Source: Burkholderiaceae bacterium
GTDB taxonomy: Bacteria > Pseudomonadota > Gammaproteobacteria > Burkholderiales > Burkholderiaceae
Length of the DNA stretch: 21,697 bases
Assembly (NCBI GenBank): GCA_947461805.1
Contig: CANHMJ010000009.1
Span: forward strand, 1-21,697
Reading direction: 5' to 3'
A program made the translations under genes and the position numbers. Every line of letters begins with the position of its first letter. Position 1 is the first letter of the stretch. The notes beneath the pieces are model-generated. The model made no database searches, was not told the DNA's origin, and worked only from the letters and a program-made list of their open reading frames with translations. This document shows positions 1-7,537 of the stretch, piece after piece.

Positions 1-118
1 AAATACAACACCTGCGATTGTCACCTAATTTAGGGTGCTTTCGAATGAAGGCGTGTTTAATTTAGTAAATTACGCAAAAATATGCGGTAATAATCATCAA
101 AAATGTAACAATAATCGT

Positions 119-655
119 ATGAATGCAATTCGCACCCTGCTCATTGGCCTTGTTTTCTTCGCACAGGCCGCGATCAGTGCTGGGCCGCTAACCCCTGGCC
201 TAGTTATTGCGATCAGTGATGGCGACACCATTACCTTGCTAACGGAAGACAAACAGCAGCTGAAAATTCGGCTGGTTGGAATTGATACCCCCGAAAAGAA
301 ACAAGCCTTTGGCACAAAGGCACGCGATCACTTAGCCAGCCGTATTTTTAAGAATGATGTAGAAGTTGATTTGCGAAAAAAAGACCAATATGGGCGTCAT
401 CTCGGTGTGATTTATATTGGTGGCGTCGACATTAATCAAAGCATGATTCAGGATGGCTATGCGTGGTTTTACAAACACTACGCAAAAGAGCAACCCAAGG
501 AAGAAGCGTTACGCTATGCAAACGCTGAAAAGGATGCGCGATTAAAGCAACGGGGGTTGTGGGCCGATCCCAATCCGATGCCACCCTGGGAGTTCCGCAA
601 AGAAGCGAAAGAAGAGGCGCGCGCCGCAAAAGCAGCAACCAGTTATCGTTTCTGA
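119..655 (+). CDS. Secreted thermonuclease (SNase)-family protein
   Basis: Predicted 178-residue exported nuclease of the staphylococcal nuclease (TNase) family, which cleaves DNA or RNA phosphodiester bonds with calcium. Residues 1-21 look like a signal peptide: a basic start, a hydrophobic core and an A-x-A-like end (AISA), so it probably acts in the periplasm or outside the cell. The family pattern is intact: DGDT at 34-37, IRLVGIDTPE at 50-59 with R51 and E59, and DQYGR at 89-93 with R93. These match the Arg/Glu/Arg catalytic set of the family. An upstream in-frame GTG at 35 is possible, but I chose the ATG at 119 because the signal peptide begins there. The C-terminus is rich in Lys, Glu and Ala. 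The last 13 bases overlap the converging gene's 3' end. The family call is firm; the substrate is unknown. Confidence 0.88.
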   Translation: MNAIRTLLIGLVFFAQAAISAGPLTPGLVIAISDGDTITLLTEDKQQLKIRLVGIDTPEKKQAFGTKARDHLASRIFKNDVEVDLRKKDQYGRHLGVIYIGGVDINQSMIQDGYAWFYKHYAKEQPKEEALRYANAEKDARLKQRGLWADPNPMPPWEFRKEAKEEARAAKAATSYRF

Positions 656-1143
656 ATATAGTAGCCATACACGCAGCGTGTCCCGCCGCGCGCTGGATTG
701 TGTGTATCGTAAATTACCCCATCAATTACCGCGCTGAGGTGTTTGGATACTTTCACAATCAGTCTCCCAGCAGGGATTTCAGTGGAGCGCATATGCACCT
801 GACAACCCTGCCCCACCGCCATCGTAGGCACCCATTCAAATCCTAAGCTCAAAATGTAATCATGAAAGACAGAGCGGTGGTTGCCGTTGCGTGGAGTTGA
901 GCCCCGCACTGCAATCTGTTTAGCTAGCCGAGTGCTGCGATGCTCAGCATAGTGTGCATTGGCATTGCGCAGGGCCTCGTAGACCTCAAGATAGGGTCGT
1001 TCAGCGGCGATGGCAATGGCCCTCACCACGCAATCTCCAGCTCCACCCTGGAATCCCGCAGCCAGCCTGCCGCCGTCGTTGCGCACAAAACCAAGGGCTG
1101 CAGAATGCTGACCCGAGAAAAAACGGTAAATACGCTTGAGCAT
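643..1143 (-). CDS. Uncharacterised protein with papain-like Cys/His/Asp pattern
   Basis: I do not recognise a named family for this 166-residue protein. It shows GDCVVRA with C38 at the start of a predicted helix, then KHLSAVIDG with H135, then IYDTHN with D146 and N149. That order (Cys on a helix, His in a strand, then an acidic residue or Asn) is the layout of papain-like or transglutaminase-like hydrolases, so a cysteine peptidase or amidase role is an inference. No clear signal peptide or membrane segment is visible, so it is probably cytoplasmic. It lies 18 bp downstream of the DUF1993 gene on the same strand and probably shares its transcript. Its end overlaps the nuclease gene tail to tail by 13 bp. 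It could instead be a non-enzymatic protein that keeps the fold. Confidence 0.7.
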   Translation of the reverse strand: MLKRIYRFFSGQHSAALGFVRNDGGRLAAGFQGGAGDCVVRAIAIAAERPYLEVYEALRNANAHYAEHRSTRLAKQIAVRGSTPRNGNHRSVFHDYILSLGFEWVPTMAVGQGCQVHMRSTEIPAGRLIVKVSKHLSAVIDGVIYDTHNPARGGTRCVYGYYIQKR

Positions 1144-1161
1144 TACTTCAAGAGCATGTGC

Positions 1162-1668
1162 TTATGGCTTACCCAGGTAATCCCGCTTACCAATCTCAAC
1201 GCCGTTATGACGCAAAATAGCAAACGCAATCGACACATGAAAGTACACATTTGGAATGGCGTGACCCAATAAAAACTGCATGCCGGTGTAATGGGTTTCT
1301 TTATCGCCCCGTTTTGTCACAATGGCTTTGTCTTCCGTTCCGTCAATCTGGGCAGGCGTGAAGCCTTCGATGAAGGCGATGGTTTTTGCAATCCGCGTCT
1401 GCAGTTCCGCTATGCTGGTTTCATTGTCTTCATAGGCAGGGATGTCGACTCCAGCCAAACGGGCAACGACTCCCTTAGCGGTGTCACTGGCAATTTGGAT
1501 CTGCCGAGTGAAATTGAGCATGTCCGGAAAGAGCCTAAATTGCAGCAGCGCTGCAGGATCAATTTTCTTGGCATCGATGTAAACTTGGGTTTTATCCAAA
1601 ATGGTGGATAAATTACGCATGCTGTTAATGAGGCGCGGCGCGCTGGCCTGGTACATGGAGATAGTCAT
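1162..1668 (-). CDS. DUF1993 family protein
   Basis: A 168-residue protein that I recognise as DUF1993: it starts MTISMYQASAPRLINSM, has a central segment on 'LFPDMLNFTRQIQIASD', and ends with an aromatic and His-containing stretch (GHAIPNVYFHVSIAFAILRHNG) typical of the family. Length is normal. The family is predicted to be all-helical and resembles DinB-like four-helix bundles; no biochemical role is established. There is no signal peptide. It is the first gene of a likely two-gene minus-strand unit with the putative cysteine hydrolase 18 bp downstream, and it is divergent from the esterase gene across an 83-bp gap that must hold both promoters. The start ATG at 1668 lacks a clear Shine-Dalgarno; a second ATG lies four codons in. 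Confidence 0.85.
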   Translation of the reverse strand: MTISMYQASAPRLINSMRNLSTILDKTQVYIDAKKIDPAALLQFRLFPDMLNFTRQIQIASDTAKGVVARLAGVDIPAYEDNETSIAELQTRIAKTIAFIEGFTPAQIDGTEDKAIVTKRGDKETHYTGMQFLLGHAIPNVYFHVSIAFAILRHNGVEIGKRDYLGKP

Positions 1669-1751
1669 AATAAGGGGTCGATCCAGTGAGTTGAGTTGGT
1701 ATCAGCATACTCGACTTAAAATACGGTTTTTACTTTTTTAGCAAAGCGCCC

Positions 1752-2426
1752 ATGGAACACCTGCCCTGCATTGAGATTCAAACCTCCGACAATCCAACTG
1801 CTGCCGTCATCTGGCTTCACGGCCTTGGCGCAGACGGCAATGACTTTGCCTCCCTCGTCCCCCAATTGGATTTAAATGGTCTTCCCGGAATCCGCTTTGT
1901 GTTTCCGAGCGCTCCCAGCATGCCTGTCACGGTCAACGGCGGCTACGTCATGCCCGCCTGGTACGACATCATCGGCAGAAGCGACAGTGACCCCGAAGAT
2001 GCAAAGGGCATTCAAAATTCGGCTAAGGCCATCAACGCGCTCATCGAGCGGGAGGCAAGCCGCGGCATCGCTTACCAGCAGATTGTCTTGGCTGGCTTTT
2101 CCCAAGGCTGCGCGATGGTTCTACATACGGGCCTGCGTTTTCCGCAGCGCTTGGCCGGCATTATGGCTCTCTCCGGCTACCTGCCTTTGGCATCCACATT
2201 ATCGGCTGAGCGTAATCTAGCCAATCAAGATATCCCCATCTTTTTAGCGCATGGCGATTGGGATGCGGTGATTATTCCAGAGCGCAGCGAACGCTCGCGG
2301 GACTTTCTGCAGGCCAATGGCTACGATGTGCAGTGGAAAAGCTACCCAATGGAGCATTCTTTGCACCCAATTGAGGTGGTTGATATCGGGCATTTTTTAC
2401 GGAGTGTACTGGCAACCAATACCTAG
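1752..2426 (+). CDS. Carboxylesterase / phospholipase-type alpha/beta hydrolase
   Basis: A 224-residue serine hydrolase of the carboxylesterase/acyl-protein thioesterase family (PF02230), expected to hydrolyse short-chain esters or thioesters in the cytoplasm. The oxyanion-hole motif WLHGLGADGNDF is at 21-32, the nucleophile elbow GFSQG at 115-119 puts the serine at S117, the acid is D171 in AHGDWDAVI, and the base is H202 in YPMEHS. The triad spacing agrees with the family, and length is normal. Two small departures are visible: GFSQGC instead of the usual GFSQGG, and HGDWDAVI where HGxxDPVV is usual, so a Pro next to the acid is missing. There is no signal peptide. It is divergent from the DUF1993 gene and ends 14 bp before the converging permease gene. 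The physiological substrate is unknown. Confidence 0.92.
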   Translation: MEHLPCIEIQTSDNPTAAVIWLHGLGADGNDFASLVPQLDLNGLPGIRFVFPSAPSMPVTVNGGYVMPAWYDIIGRSDSDPEDAKGIQNSAKAINALIEREASRGIAYQQIVLAGFSQGCAMVLHTGLRFPQRLAGIMALSGYLPLASTLSAERNLANQDIPIFLAHGDWDAVIIPERSERSRDFLQANGYDVQWKSYPMEHSLHPIEVVDIGHFLRSVLATNT

Positions 2427-2440
2427 GCAATACTGCTGCT

Positions 2441-3487
2441 TTATCTGTTCGTGTCTGCGGTCCACTCGAGAATAAGATGGTATGTGACCGCAAGCAGAAC
2501 AGGTCCTAAGAATGCCCCAATCACTCCGAATGCAATCACCCCGCCCAATACGCCTAAGAACACCACCACGAATGGCAAGTTCGAGCCCCTGCTAATAATG
2601 AAGGGTTTGATGATGTTGTCGACTGTACTAACCAATAAGAAGCCCCAAGCTAAAACAAAAATAGCCCAGCCCGTTTCGTTCTGCTGAAACAGCCAGAAAG
2701 CCGCACCGCTCCACACCAAGGGCGGACCGACCGGCACAACCGACAGAAAAAAAGTAATCAGTCCAAGCAATATCGATGATGGTATGCCGGCTATCGCAAA
2801 TCCAATGGCTGCAAGCACCCCTTGAGCCAATGCGGTACCTAATACGCCGTAGATAACGCCATGCACGGTTTCGCCAGCAACGGCAATCAGACTTTCACCC
2901 CGCTCGCCGCTCAGACGCTTTGCAAATACGGAAAGCTTGCTTGATAAGCTGCTGCCATGCAAAAAGAAAAAGAAAGTTAGAAACACCGAGAGAGCCATGT
3001 CCAAGACACCCTGCAAAGCAACTCGGCCGCTTGCTATTGCAAATGCTTGCAAAGGTGCTGCTAAGGTTTGCAGTTCGACTTTAAGTCGCGCTTTATCGTG
3101 TACAAATTGCTGCAGGTAATTTTCAATCGCACCCCCAAAGATAGGAACGTAGTGCGGCCACTGCAATACCTCCTCTGGTAAGCCGTCCTGAAAGCGAGAA
3201 ATGATATTAGCGCTGAGGTCGCTGATGTTATCGGAGAGCGCAAGCGCAACAGCTGAAATCGGGCCGAGCAGCACAATGGTTACAAGCAAGGTCATGACCG
3301 TCGCAGTCAGCAGACGGCGATTGCCAAATAAGCGATTAAGACGCTTGAAAATACCCCAAGTACTTGTTACAAGAATGATGGCCCAAGCCAATGAGGTTAA
3401 GAAGGGCCAGATAACCAATAGGCAGCCAATACCAAGCCCCGCTAAGGCAAGTAATACAGCAAGGCGATTGGTAAGGATTGGGTTCAC
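2441..3487 (-). CDS. AI-2E family transporter (PerM-type permease)
   Basis: An inner-membrane protein of about 348 residues in the AI-2E transporter/PerM family (PF01594). It has two hydrophobic helices near the N-terminus (LAVLLALAGLGIGCLLVIW and the following segment), another pair ending in TVIVLLGPISAVALAL-like sequence, then a long soluble stretch, then a hydrophobic C-terminal half with the family's 'GIPSSILLGLITFFLSVVP' region and the 'VDNIIKPFIISRG' motif. Members are variously linked to autoinducer-2 export or cation/proton exchange, so the substrate cannot be assigned. I chose the GTG at 3487 because it begins directly before the first membrane segment; an in-frame TTG at 3538 would add 17 polar residues and has no better ribosome site. 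The gene is divergent from the Bug receptor gene at 3645. Confidence 0.87.
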   Translation of the reverse strand: MNPILTNRLAVLLALAGLGIGCLLVIWPFLTSLAWAIILVTSTWGIFKRLNRLFGNRRLLTATVMTLLVTIVLLGPISAVALALSDNISDLSANIISRFQDGLPEEVLQWPHYVPIFGGAIENYLQQFVHDKARLKVELQTLAAPLQAFAIASGRVALQGVLDMALSVFLTFFFFLHGSSLSSKLSVFAKRLSGERGESLIAVAGETVHGVIYGVLGTALAQGVLAAIGFAIAGIPSSILLGLITFFLSVVPVGPPLVWSGAAFWLFQQNETGWAIFVLAWGFLLVSTVDNIIKPFIISRGSNLPFVVVFLGVLGGVIAFGVIGAFLGPVLLAVTYHLILEWTADTNR

Positions 3488-3581
3488 GGCACAGGAATTG
3501 CTTTCATGGTGATTTTGGCATGAGGAGTTTATGCCCAATTATATGGGCAATCGAATATCCAAAATCGGATGCCAAAAATAT

Positions 3582-3610
3582 TTGATCTATCGATTGCTGT
3601 GCGCTACTAT
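3582..3610 (+). promoter_or_regulatory. Possible sigma70 promoter for the Bug receptor/ThDP enzyme pair
   Basis: TTGATC at 3582-3587 and TACTAT at 3605-3610 are separated by 17 bp. Each box matches 4 of 6 consensus bases, and the pair sits about 35 bp before the start codon at 3645. TATAAG at 3608-3613 is an alternative -10 but has no -35 at a good distance. This is a moderate match only. Confidence 0.35.
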
Positions 3611-3644
3611 AAGTTAATACTATTTAATTAATGAATGGAATAGC

Positions 3645-4607
3645 ATGAAGTGCTTTATTCAACTGACTTGTTCGGTTTTCTTTTTCTTATGTTCCCCCTT
3701 AGTAATTGCCTATCCCACCAAACCAATTACGATTATTGTTCCGCAAGCGCCCGGCGGAACCAATGATATTGTGGGCCGTGCAGTAGCACAACGGCTCGGT
3801 GAACAGATCAAAGCTTCCGTTATTGTTGAAAATCGGCCGGGTGCGGGCGGCAATATTGGTACACAATTTGTTGTGAATGGTCCAAAAGATGGACATACCC
3901 TATTAATGACGCTTAGTAGCGCTCAAGCCATCAATCCAGCGCTGTATAAAAATCCTGGCTTTGACCCGATTAACGACTTTATTCCGATCGCCATGGTGGG
4001 ATCGGTTCCCAATGTCTTGGTTGTGAATCCCAACTTCCCCGCCAAAAACTTAGACGATTTTTTAAAACTAATTAAATCAAAACCCCCCGGTACATATCAA
4101 TTTGCCTCGGCTGGGAATGGCACTTTAAATCACCTTTTAGGTGAAATGCTGAACCAAAGTTATGGAGTTTCCTTACAACATATTCCATACAAAGGTGTTG
4201 CACCTGCTCTCAATGACTTATTGGGCGGGCAAGTTCAAATTGCGTTTGCTAGCCTGCCGTCCGTATTGCAGTTTATCAATACACAAAAACTGGTTGCACT
4301 CGGTGTTAGCTCACCAAAGCGCTCCCCTGTTCTGCCCGATGTTCCTGCGATCGCAGAAAAGATTCCCGGTTTTTCAGGAACGGTGTGGATTGGCCTCTTT
4401 GCGCCCAGGGGAACTCCAAAACCAGTAGTTGATAAATTACAAAGCGAATTGCAAGCAACCTTGGCCAACCCAGAGTTGAAGGAGAGGCTTCAGGCATCTG
4501 GCGTGGAACTTTCAAATATGACGCCAAGCGAATTCGCTAAGCAACTGCAAGACGATATTGCACGCTGGGCCAAGATTGTCAAACTATCCGGAGCATCGTT
4601 AGATTAG
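3645..4607 (+). CDS. Bug/TTT-family periplasmic solute-binding protein (first copy)
   Basis: A 320-residue extracytoplasmic receptor of the tripartite tricarboxylate transporter (Bug, PF03401) family. Residues 1-22 form a hydrophobic signal peptide ending VIA before YPTKPI. The mature N-terminus 'YPTKPITIIVPQAPGGTNDIVGR' is the standard Bug opening, whose PxxPGGxxD loop binds a ligand carboxylate. Other family marks are 'ENRPGAGGNIGTQFV', 'FASAGNGTLNHLLGE' and 'LPDVPAIAEKIPG'. Length is typical. Such receptors bind carboxylates or related small organic acids and pass them to TctA/TctB permeases; no such permease is in this window. The gene is followed after 10 bp by the ThDP enzyme gene on the same strand, suggesting co-transcription and that the ligand, or something made from it, feeds that enzyme. 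The ligand cannot be predicted from sequence alone. Confidence 0.93.
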   Translation: MKCFIQLTCSVFFFLCSPLVIAYPTKPITIIVPQAPGGTNDIVGRAVAQRLGEQIKASVIVENRPGAGGNIGTQFVVNGPKDGHTLLMTLSSAQAINPALYKNPGFDPINDFIPIAMVGSVPNVLVVNPNFPAKNLDDFLKLIKSKPPGTYQFASAGNGTLNHLLGEMLNQSYGVSLQHIPYKGVAPALNDLLGGQVQIAFASLPSVLQFINTQKLVALGVSSPKRSPVLPDVPAIAEKIPGFSGTVWIGLFAPRGTPKPVVDKLQSELQATLANPELKERLQASGVELSNMTPSEFAKQLQDDIARWAKIVKLSGASLD

Positions 4608-4617
4608 CCACAATACG

Positions 4618-6285
4618 ATGAATCATCCTTCAACCCTAAAGCATGGCGGGCAGATCTTGGCCAATGCCCTAGTCCGCCAAGGAGTTGAATTCGCTTTTGG
4701 CGTTCCTGGCGAAAGCTTTTTACCACTGCTCGACGGTCTGGTTGATCACAATTCCAAATTACGCTTTATTACTTGCCGCCAGGAAGGTGGGGCCAGCTAT
4801 ATGGCAGAAGCTTATGCCAAACTAACTGGCAAACCAGGTGTTTTGATGGTTACGCGTGGGCCAGGTGCTGCAAATGCGTTGATCGGAGTACATACAGCCT
4901 ATCAAGATTCAACTCCATTGGTATTACTCATCGGCCAAGTGGGTACAGATATGGTAGGTCGAGAAGCTTTTCAAGAAATGGACTACCGAAAGGTTTACTC
5001 TGAATGTGCCAAATGGGTGGGTAGTATTGATCGTGCAGATCGGATCGATGAATACATTTCCCATGCGTTTCATCTTGCCCAATCCGGACGTAAGGGTCCC
5101 GTTGTTTTAGCCTTACCAGAAGATGTTTTGTTTGCCTGCGCCCACGAGCACCCTACTCCTAAAGCGCTCATTATTAGTCCCGGATTAGACCAAGTCTTAT
5201 TTAATGAAGCTATGCGGGCTCTAGCCAAGGCCGAACGAGGAATGATCATTGCTGGCGGCGGCTCATGGACCAAAGATGCATGCGATGCATTAATAAATTG
5301 GGCGAATCGTGAAGGAGTGCCGGTAGCAACCAGTTTTCGCTCTCAAGATCTGATTGATAATCGCGACCCTTGCTTTGCAGGTGATCTTGGCATTGCTGCC
5401 AATCCAGCCTTAGTGAAACGAGTCCAAGAGGCTGATGTCTTGCTTGTCATTGGTGAGCGCTTAGGTGAGATGACCACTGGCGGCTACACCATTCTTAGCG
5501 TTCCAAAACCAGCATTAATACTCATTCATGTTTTACCCAGTCCTGATGAACTGGGTCGCGTTTATGCGGCCGACTATGCTCTTGCATGTTCGCCAGAGGC
5601 ATTTTGCTTAGCATTGACAAACGTAACCATGGGTAAGCAGCACCAGCCCGAGCGCATGCGTGCAGCTCACGAAGAATATATCGCTTTTAGCCAGCCCACC
5701 TCCATTCCTGGGGGTGTCCAACTATCTGAGATCGTTGCCAACTTAGCGAATGAATTACCACGTAACGCTATACTTACGAATGGGGCCGGTAATTTTGCTG
5801 CCTGGCTCCATCGCTTTTACCCATATGGTGGTTTTAAAACGCAATTAGCTCCAGCCAATGGATCTATGGGCTATGGCTTACCGGCTGCGATTGCAGCAAA
5901 ATTGGTTGATCCTCAGCGAGTGGTGGTAGCTTTTTGTGGTGACGGCGACTTCATGATGAATTGTCAAGAGCTAGCAACAGCACTTCGCTATCAAGCGCAT
6001 CCCATTGTTTTGATCATCAACAATGGGATGTACGGCACTATTCGGATGCACCAAGAACGTGAGTTCAAGAGTCGGGTGTCCGGCACTGAATTAACAAATC
6101 CCGACTTTGTACGTTTGGCAGAAAGCTTCTCGATGCCCGGTTTTCGGGTAGAGCGGACCGAGCAGTTTGCTTTAGCACTACAGGCCGCCCTCAAAAGTTC
6201 CAAGGGGGCCATCATCGAAATCGTCATAGACCCAGAGGCGATTAGTCCGAGTAAGCGCCTTTCTGAGCTGGGGCGCCCCGCCTAA
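4618..6285 (+). CDS. ThDP-dependent enzyme, acetolactate-synthase-like (function unassigned)
   Basis: A 555-residue thiamine diphosphate enzyme with the three-domain layout of the acetolactate synthase superfamily. The N-terminal pyrimidine domain (about 1-170) carries the catalytic glutamate E56 in CRQEGGASYMAEAYAK. A central domain follows (about 190-330), then a C-terminal pyrophosphate domain with the GDGD...NN motif at about 441-470. It probably decarboxylates a 2-keto acid and may join the fragment to another carbonyl. It is probably not a housekeeping acetolactate synthase: the usual 'HEQGA' reads 'RQEGGA', and after the NN motif the sequence is MYGTIRMHQE, lacking the Trp that favours 2-ketobutyrate in AHAS (VRQWQ in E. 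coli IlvG). No small-subunit gene is adjacent. It starts 10 bp after the Bug gene without a clear ribosome site, and its stop overlaps the converging receptor gene by 4 bp. Confidence 0.9.
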   Translation: MNHPSTLKHGGQILANALVRQGVEFAFGVPGESFLPLLDGLVDHNSKLRFITCRQEGGASYMAEAYAKLTGKPGVLMVTRGPGAANALIGVHTAYQDSTPLVLLIGQVGTDMVGREAFQEMDYRKVYSECAKWVGSIDRADRIDEYISHAFHLAQSGRKGPVVLALPEDVLFACAHEHPTPKALIISPGLDQVLFNEAMRALAKAERGMIIAGGGSWTKDACDALINWANREGVPVATSFRSQDLIDNRDPCFAGDLGIAANPALVKRVQEADVLLVIGERLGEMTTGGYTILSVPKPALILIHVLPSPDELGRVYAADYALACSPEAFCLALTNVTMGKQHQPERMRAAHEEYIAFSQPTSIPGGVQLSEIVANLANELPRNAILTNGAGNFAAWLHRFYPYGGFKTQLAPANGSMGYGLPAAIAAKLVDPQRVVVAFCGDGDFMMNCQELATALRYQAHPIVLIINNGMYGTIRMHQEREFKSRVSGTELTNPDFVRLAESFSMPGFRVERTEQFALALQAALKSSKGAIIEIVIDPEAISPSKRLSELGRPA

Positions 6286-7319
6286 TCAACCATTGCTCCA
6301 GACTCTTTAACCACACGAGTCCACTTCGCAATCTCACTCTTAATAAAATTAGCGAATTGCTCAGGGGTATTGCCAACAGGTTCAGCTCCCATAGCCGCAT
6401 ATCTCTCACGGACTGCTGGACTATTAATTGCGCGCACTACTTCGGTATTGATCAGTTTCACCAAATCGGGCGGTGTATTCGCAGGTACCAAGATTCCAAA
6501 CCAGGAAGTTGCCTCATAGCTAGGAAGATTGGCCGCTTCGGCTACAGTAGGCAAATCTGGTAACGCTGGTGAACGCTTAGCGCTCGTCACAGCCAAGGCC
6601 TTTAAGCGTCCAGCTTTGATGAAATTAATGGCCGATGGAATGTTATCGAACATGATATCCACATTGCCTGCAATTAAATCGGCAACCGCTGGAGGGCTAC
6701 CCCGATACGGCAAATGAACCATATAGGTTTTAGTCATCGATTTAAATAGTTCACCAGCCATATGAATCGAGGTGCCGTTTCCGCTTGATGCCATATTCAC
6801 CTTCCCGGGATTAGCACGTGCATAGCGAATCAAATCATTCACACTATTGATATTGTTGCGCTTGGCCCAATCGGGATTGACCACCAAGACGTTCCCAAAC
6901 TCTGCCACCAAAGTTATGGGCGCAAAATCTTTTATCGGATCAAATGGTAGCTTACCGCCACCTTGGGTATACAAGGGCTGATTAATTCCATGCGTGCCCA
7001 CCGAGCCCATTAACCAGGTATAGCCATCCGCCGGTGCTTTAGCAACTAGTTCAGCACCAATGTTTGCGCCAGCCCCTGGTTTATTGTCAATCACAATATT
7101 CCATTTAACCAAGGCCCCCAACTCGGCAGCTAAAGGTCTAGCGATATTATCGGTTGCACCGCCGGCAGGAAATGGGATTACATAACGAATCGGTTTATTT
7201 GGAAACTGACTTTGTGCATGAACACCGCCGAAACCAAAGCTTGCAAGAAAAATAAATGGCAAGACTAGTCTTAGTAATCGGCTAGGCGAATGAAAACCAG
7301 TAAATGCTGCCTTTTGCAT
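6282..7319 (-). CDS. Bug/TTT-family periplasmic solute-binding protein (second copy)
   Basis: A 345-residue Bug-type receptor, distinct from the copy at 3645. It has a long signal peptide (about residues 1-35: a basic stretch with R16 and R19, a hydrophobic core, and a VHAQ cleavage-like site). The mature protein opens with 'FPNKPIRYVIPFPAGGATDNIAR', the Bug ligand-loop signature, and contains 'DNKPGAGANIGAELVAK', 'MASSGNGTSIHMAGELF' and 'LPDLPTVAEAANLPSYEA'. It is expected to capture an organic acid in the periplasm. A good Shine-Dalgarno (AAAGGGGAA) lies just before the ATG at 7319. The gene converges on the ThDP enzyme gene with a 4-bp overlap and is divergent from the BKACE gene across a 218-bp gap. 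No TctA/TctB membrane genes are adjacent, so it either uses a permease encoded elsewhere or acts as a sensor. Confidence 0.93.
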   Translation of the reverse strand: MQKAAFTGFHSPSRLLRLVLPFIFLASFGFGGVHAQSQFPNKPIRYVIPFPAGGATDNIARPLAAELGALVKWNIVIDNKPGAGANIGAELVAKAPADGYTWLMGSVGTHGINQPLYTQGGGKLPFDPIKDFAPITLVAEFGNVLVVNPDWAKRNNINSVNDLIRYARANPGKVNMASSGNGTSIHMAGELFKSMTKTYMVHLPYRGSPPAVADLIAGNVDIMFDNIPSAINFIKAGRLKALAVTSAKRSPALPDLPTVAEAANLPSYEATSWFGILVPANTPPDLVKLINTEVVRAINSPAVRERYAAMGAEPVGNTPEQFANFIKSEIAKWTRVVKESGAMVD

Positions 7320-7363
7320 AGAATTCCCCTTTTAAAAACCTCGTTATCAATCACGCATTATTT

Positions 7364-7468
7364 TTAGAGCAAATGACTAAATCCGCCTACATTGGCTTTA
7401 ATACCCATATTAAAGACAAGCATCAAAATAATGATCAGGATAAATCCTAATGGCCCCCAATAAAACAG
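7364..7468 (-). other. Short hydrophobic open frame upstream of the second Bug gene
   Basis: On the minus strand this stretch reads 34 codons of strongly hydrophobic sequence (beginning FYWGPLGFILIII after a CTG) and ends in TAA at 7364-7366, 44 bases before the Bug start codon. It has the character of one transmembrane helix followed by a polar tail (NMGIKANVGGF). A stop codon lies just before it, there is no ATG before the helix, and no ribosome site is visible. It may be a decayed fragment of a small membrane subunit, a small protein with an unusual start, or chance. Confidence 0.25.
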
Positions 7469-7481
7469 CTAAATTCATGGT

Positions 7482-7530
7482 TTAACTAAGCATAATTACC
7501 TACAATTACCACTTAACTAGACCAATTACC
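7482..7530 (+). promoter_or_regulatory. Phased direct repeats before the BKACE gene (possible operator)
   Basis: AATTACC occurs three times at 7494-7500, 7504-7510 and 7524-7530, that is at offsets of exactly 10 and 20 bp, which is one and two helical turns. TTAACTA also occurs twice, at 7482-7488 and 7513-7519. The block ends 7 bp before the ATG at 7538, where no Shine-Dalgarno is seen. Same-face repeats like these can be binding sites for a regulator; that is inference. Confidence 0.35.
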
Positions 7531-7537
7531 AACAATC

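Noticed and set aside
58..72. Small palindrome TAATTT-AGT-AAATTA before the nuclease gene.
   Set aside because: AT-rich and only 6 bp per arm in an AT-rich leader, so it is likely by chance.
1691..1722. TTGAGT/TAAAAT as promoter of the esterase gene.
   Set aside because: The spacing is 20 bp, outside the usual 16-18, and the alternative TTGGTA gives 15 bp, so support is too weak.
6001..6027. Perfect 9-bp inverted repeat with a 9-base loop (CCCATTGTT ... AACAATGGG) inside the ThDP enzyme gene.
   Set aside because: It encodes part of the conserved PIVLIINNG segment of the cofactor motif, so the symmetry is best explained by codon choice over a conserved peptide. No regulatory role is supported.
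3645..7319. Possibility that the two Bug receptors are a recent tandem duplication.
   Set aside because: Signal peptides, lengths (320 and 345) and most of the sequence differ, and they are on opposite strands; they look like separate members of an expanded family.
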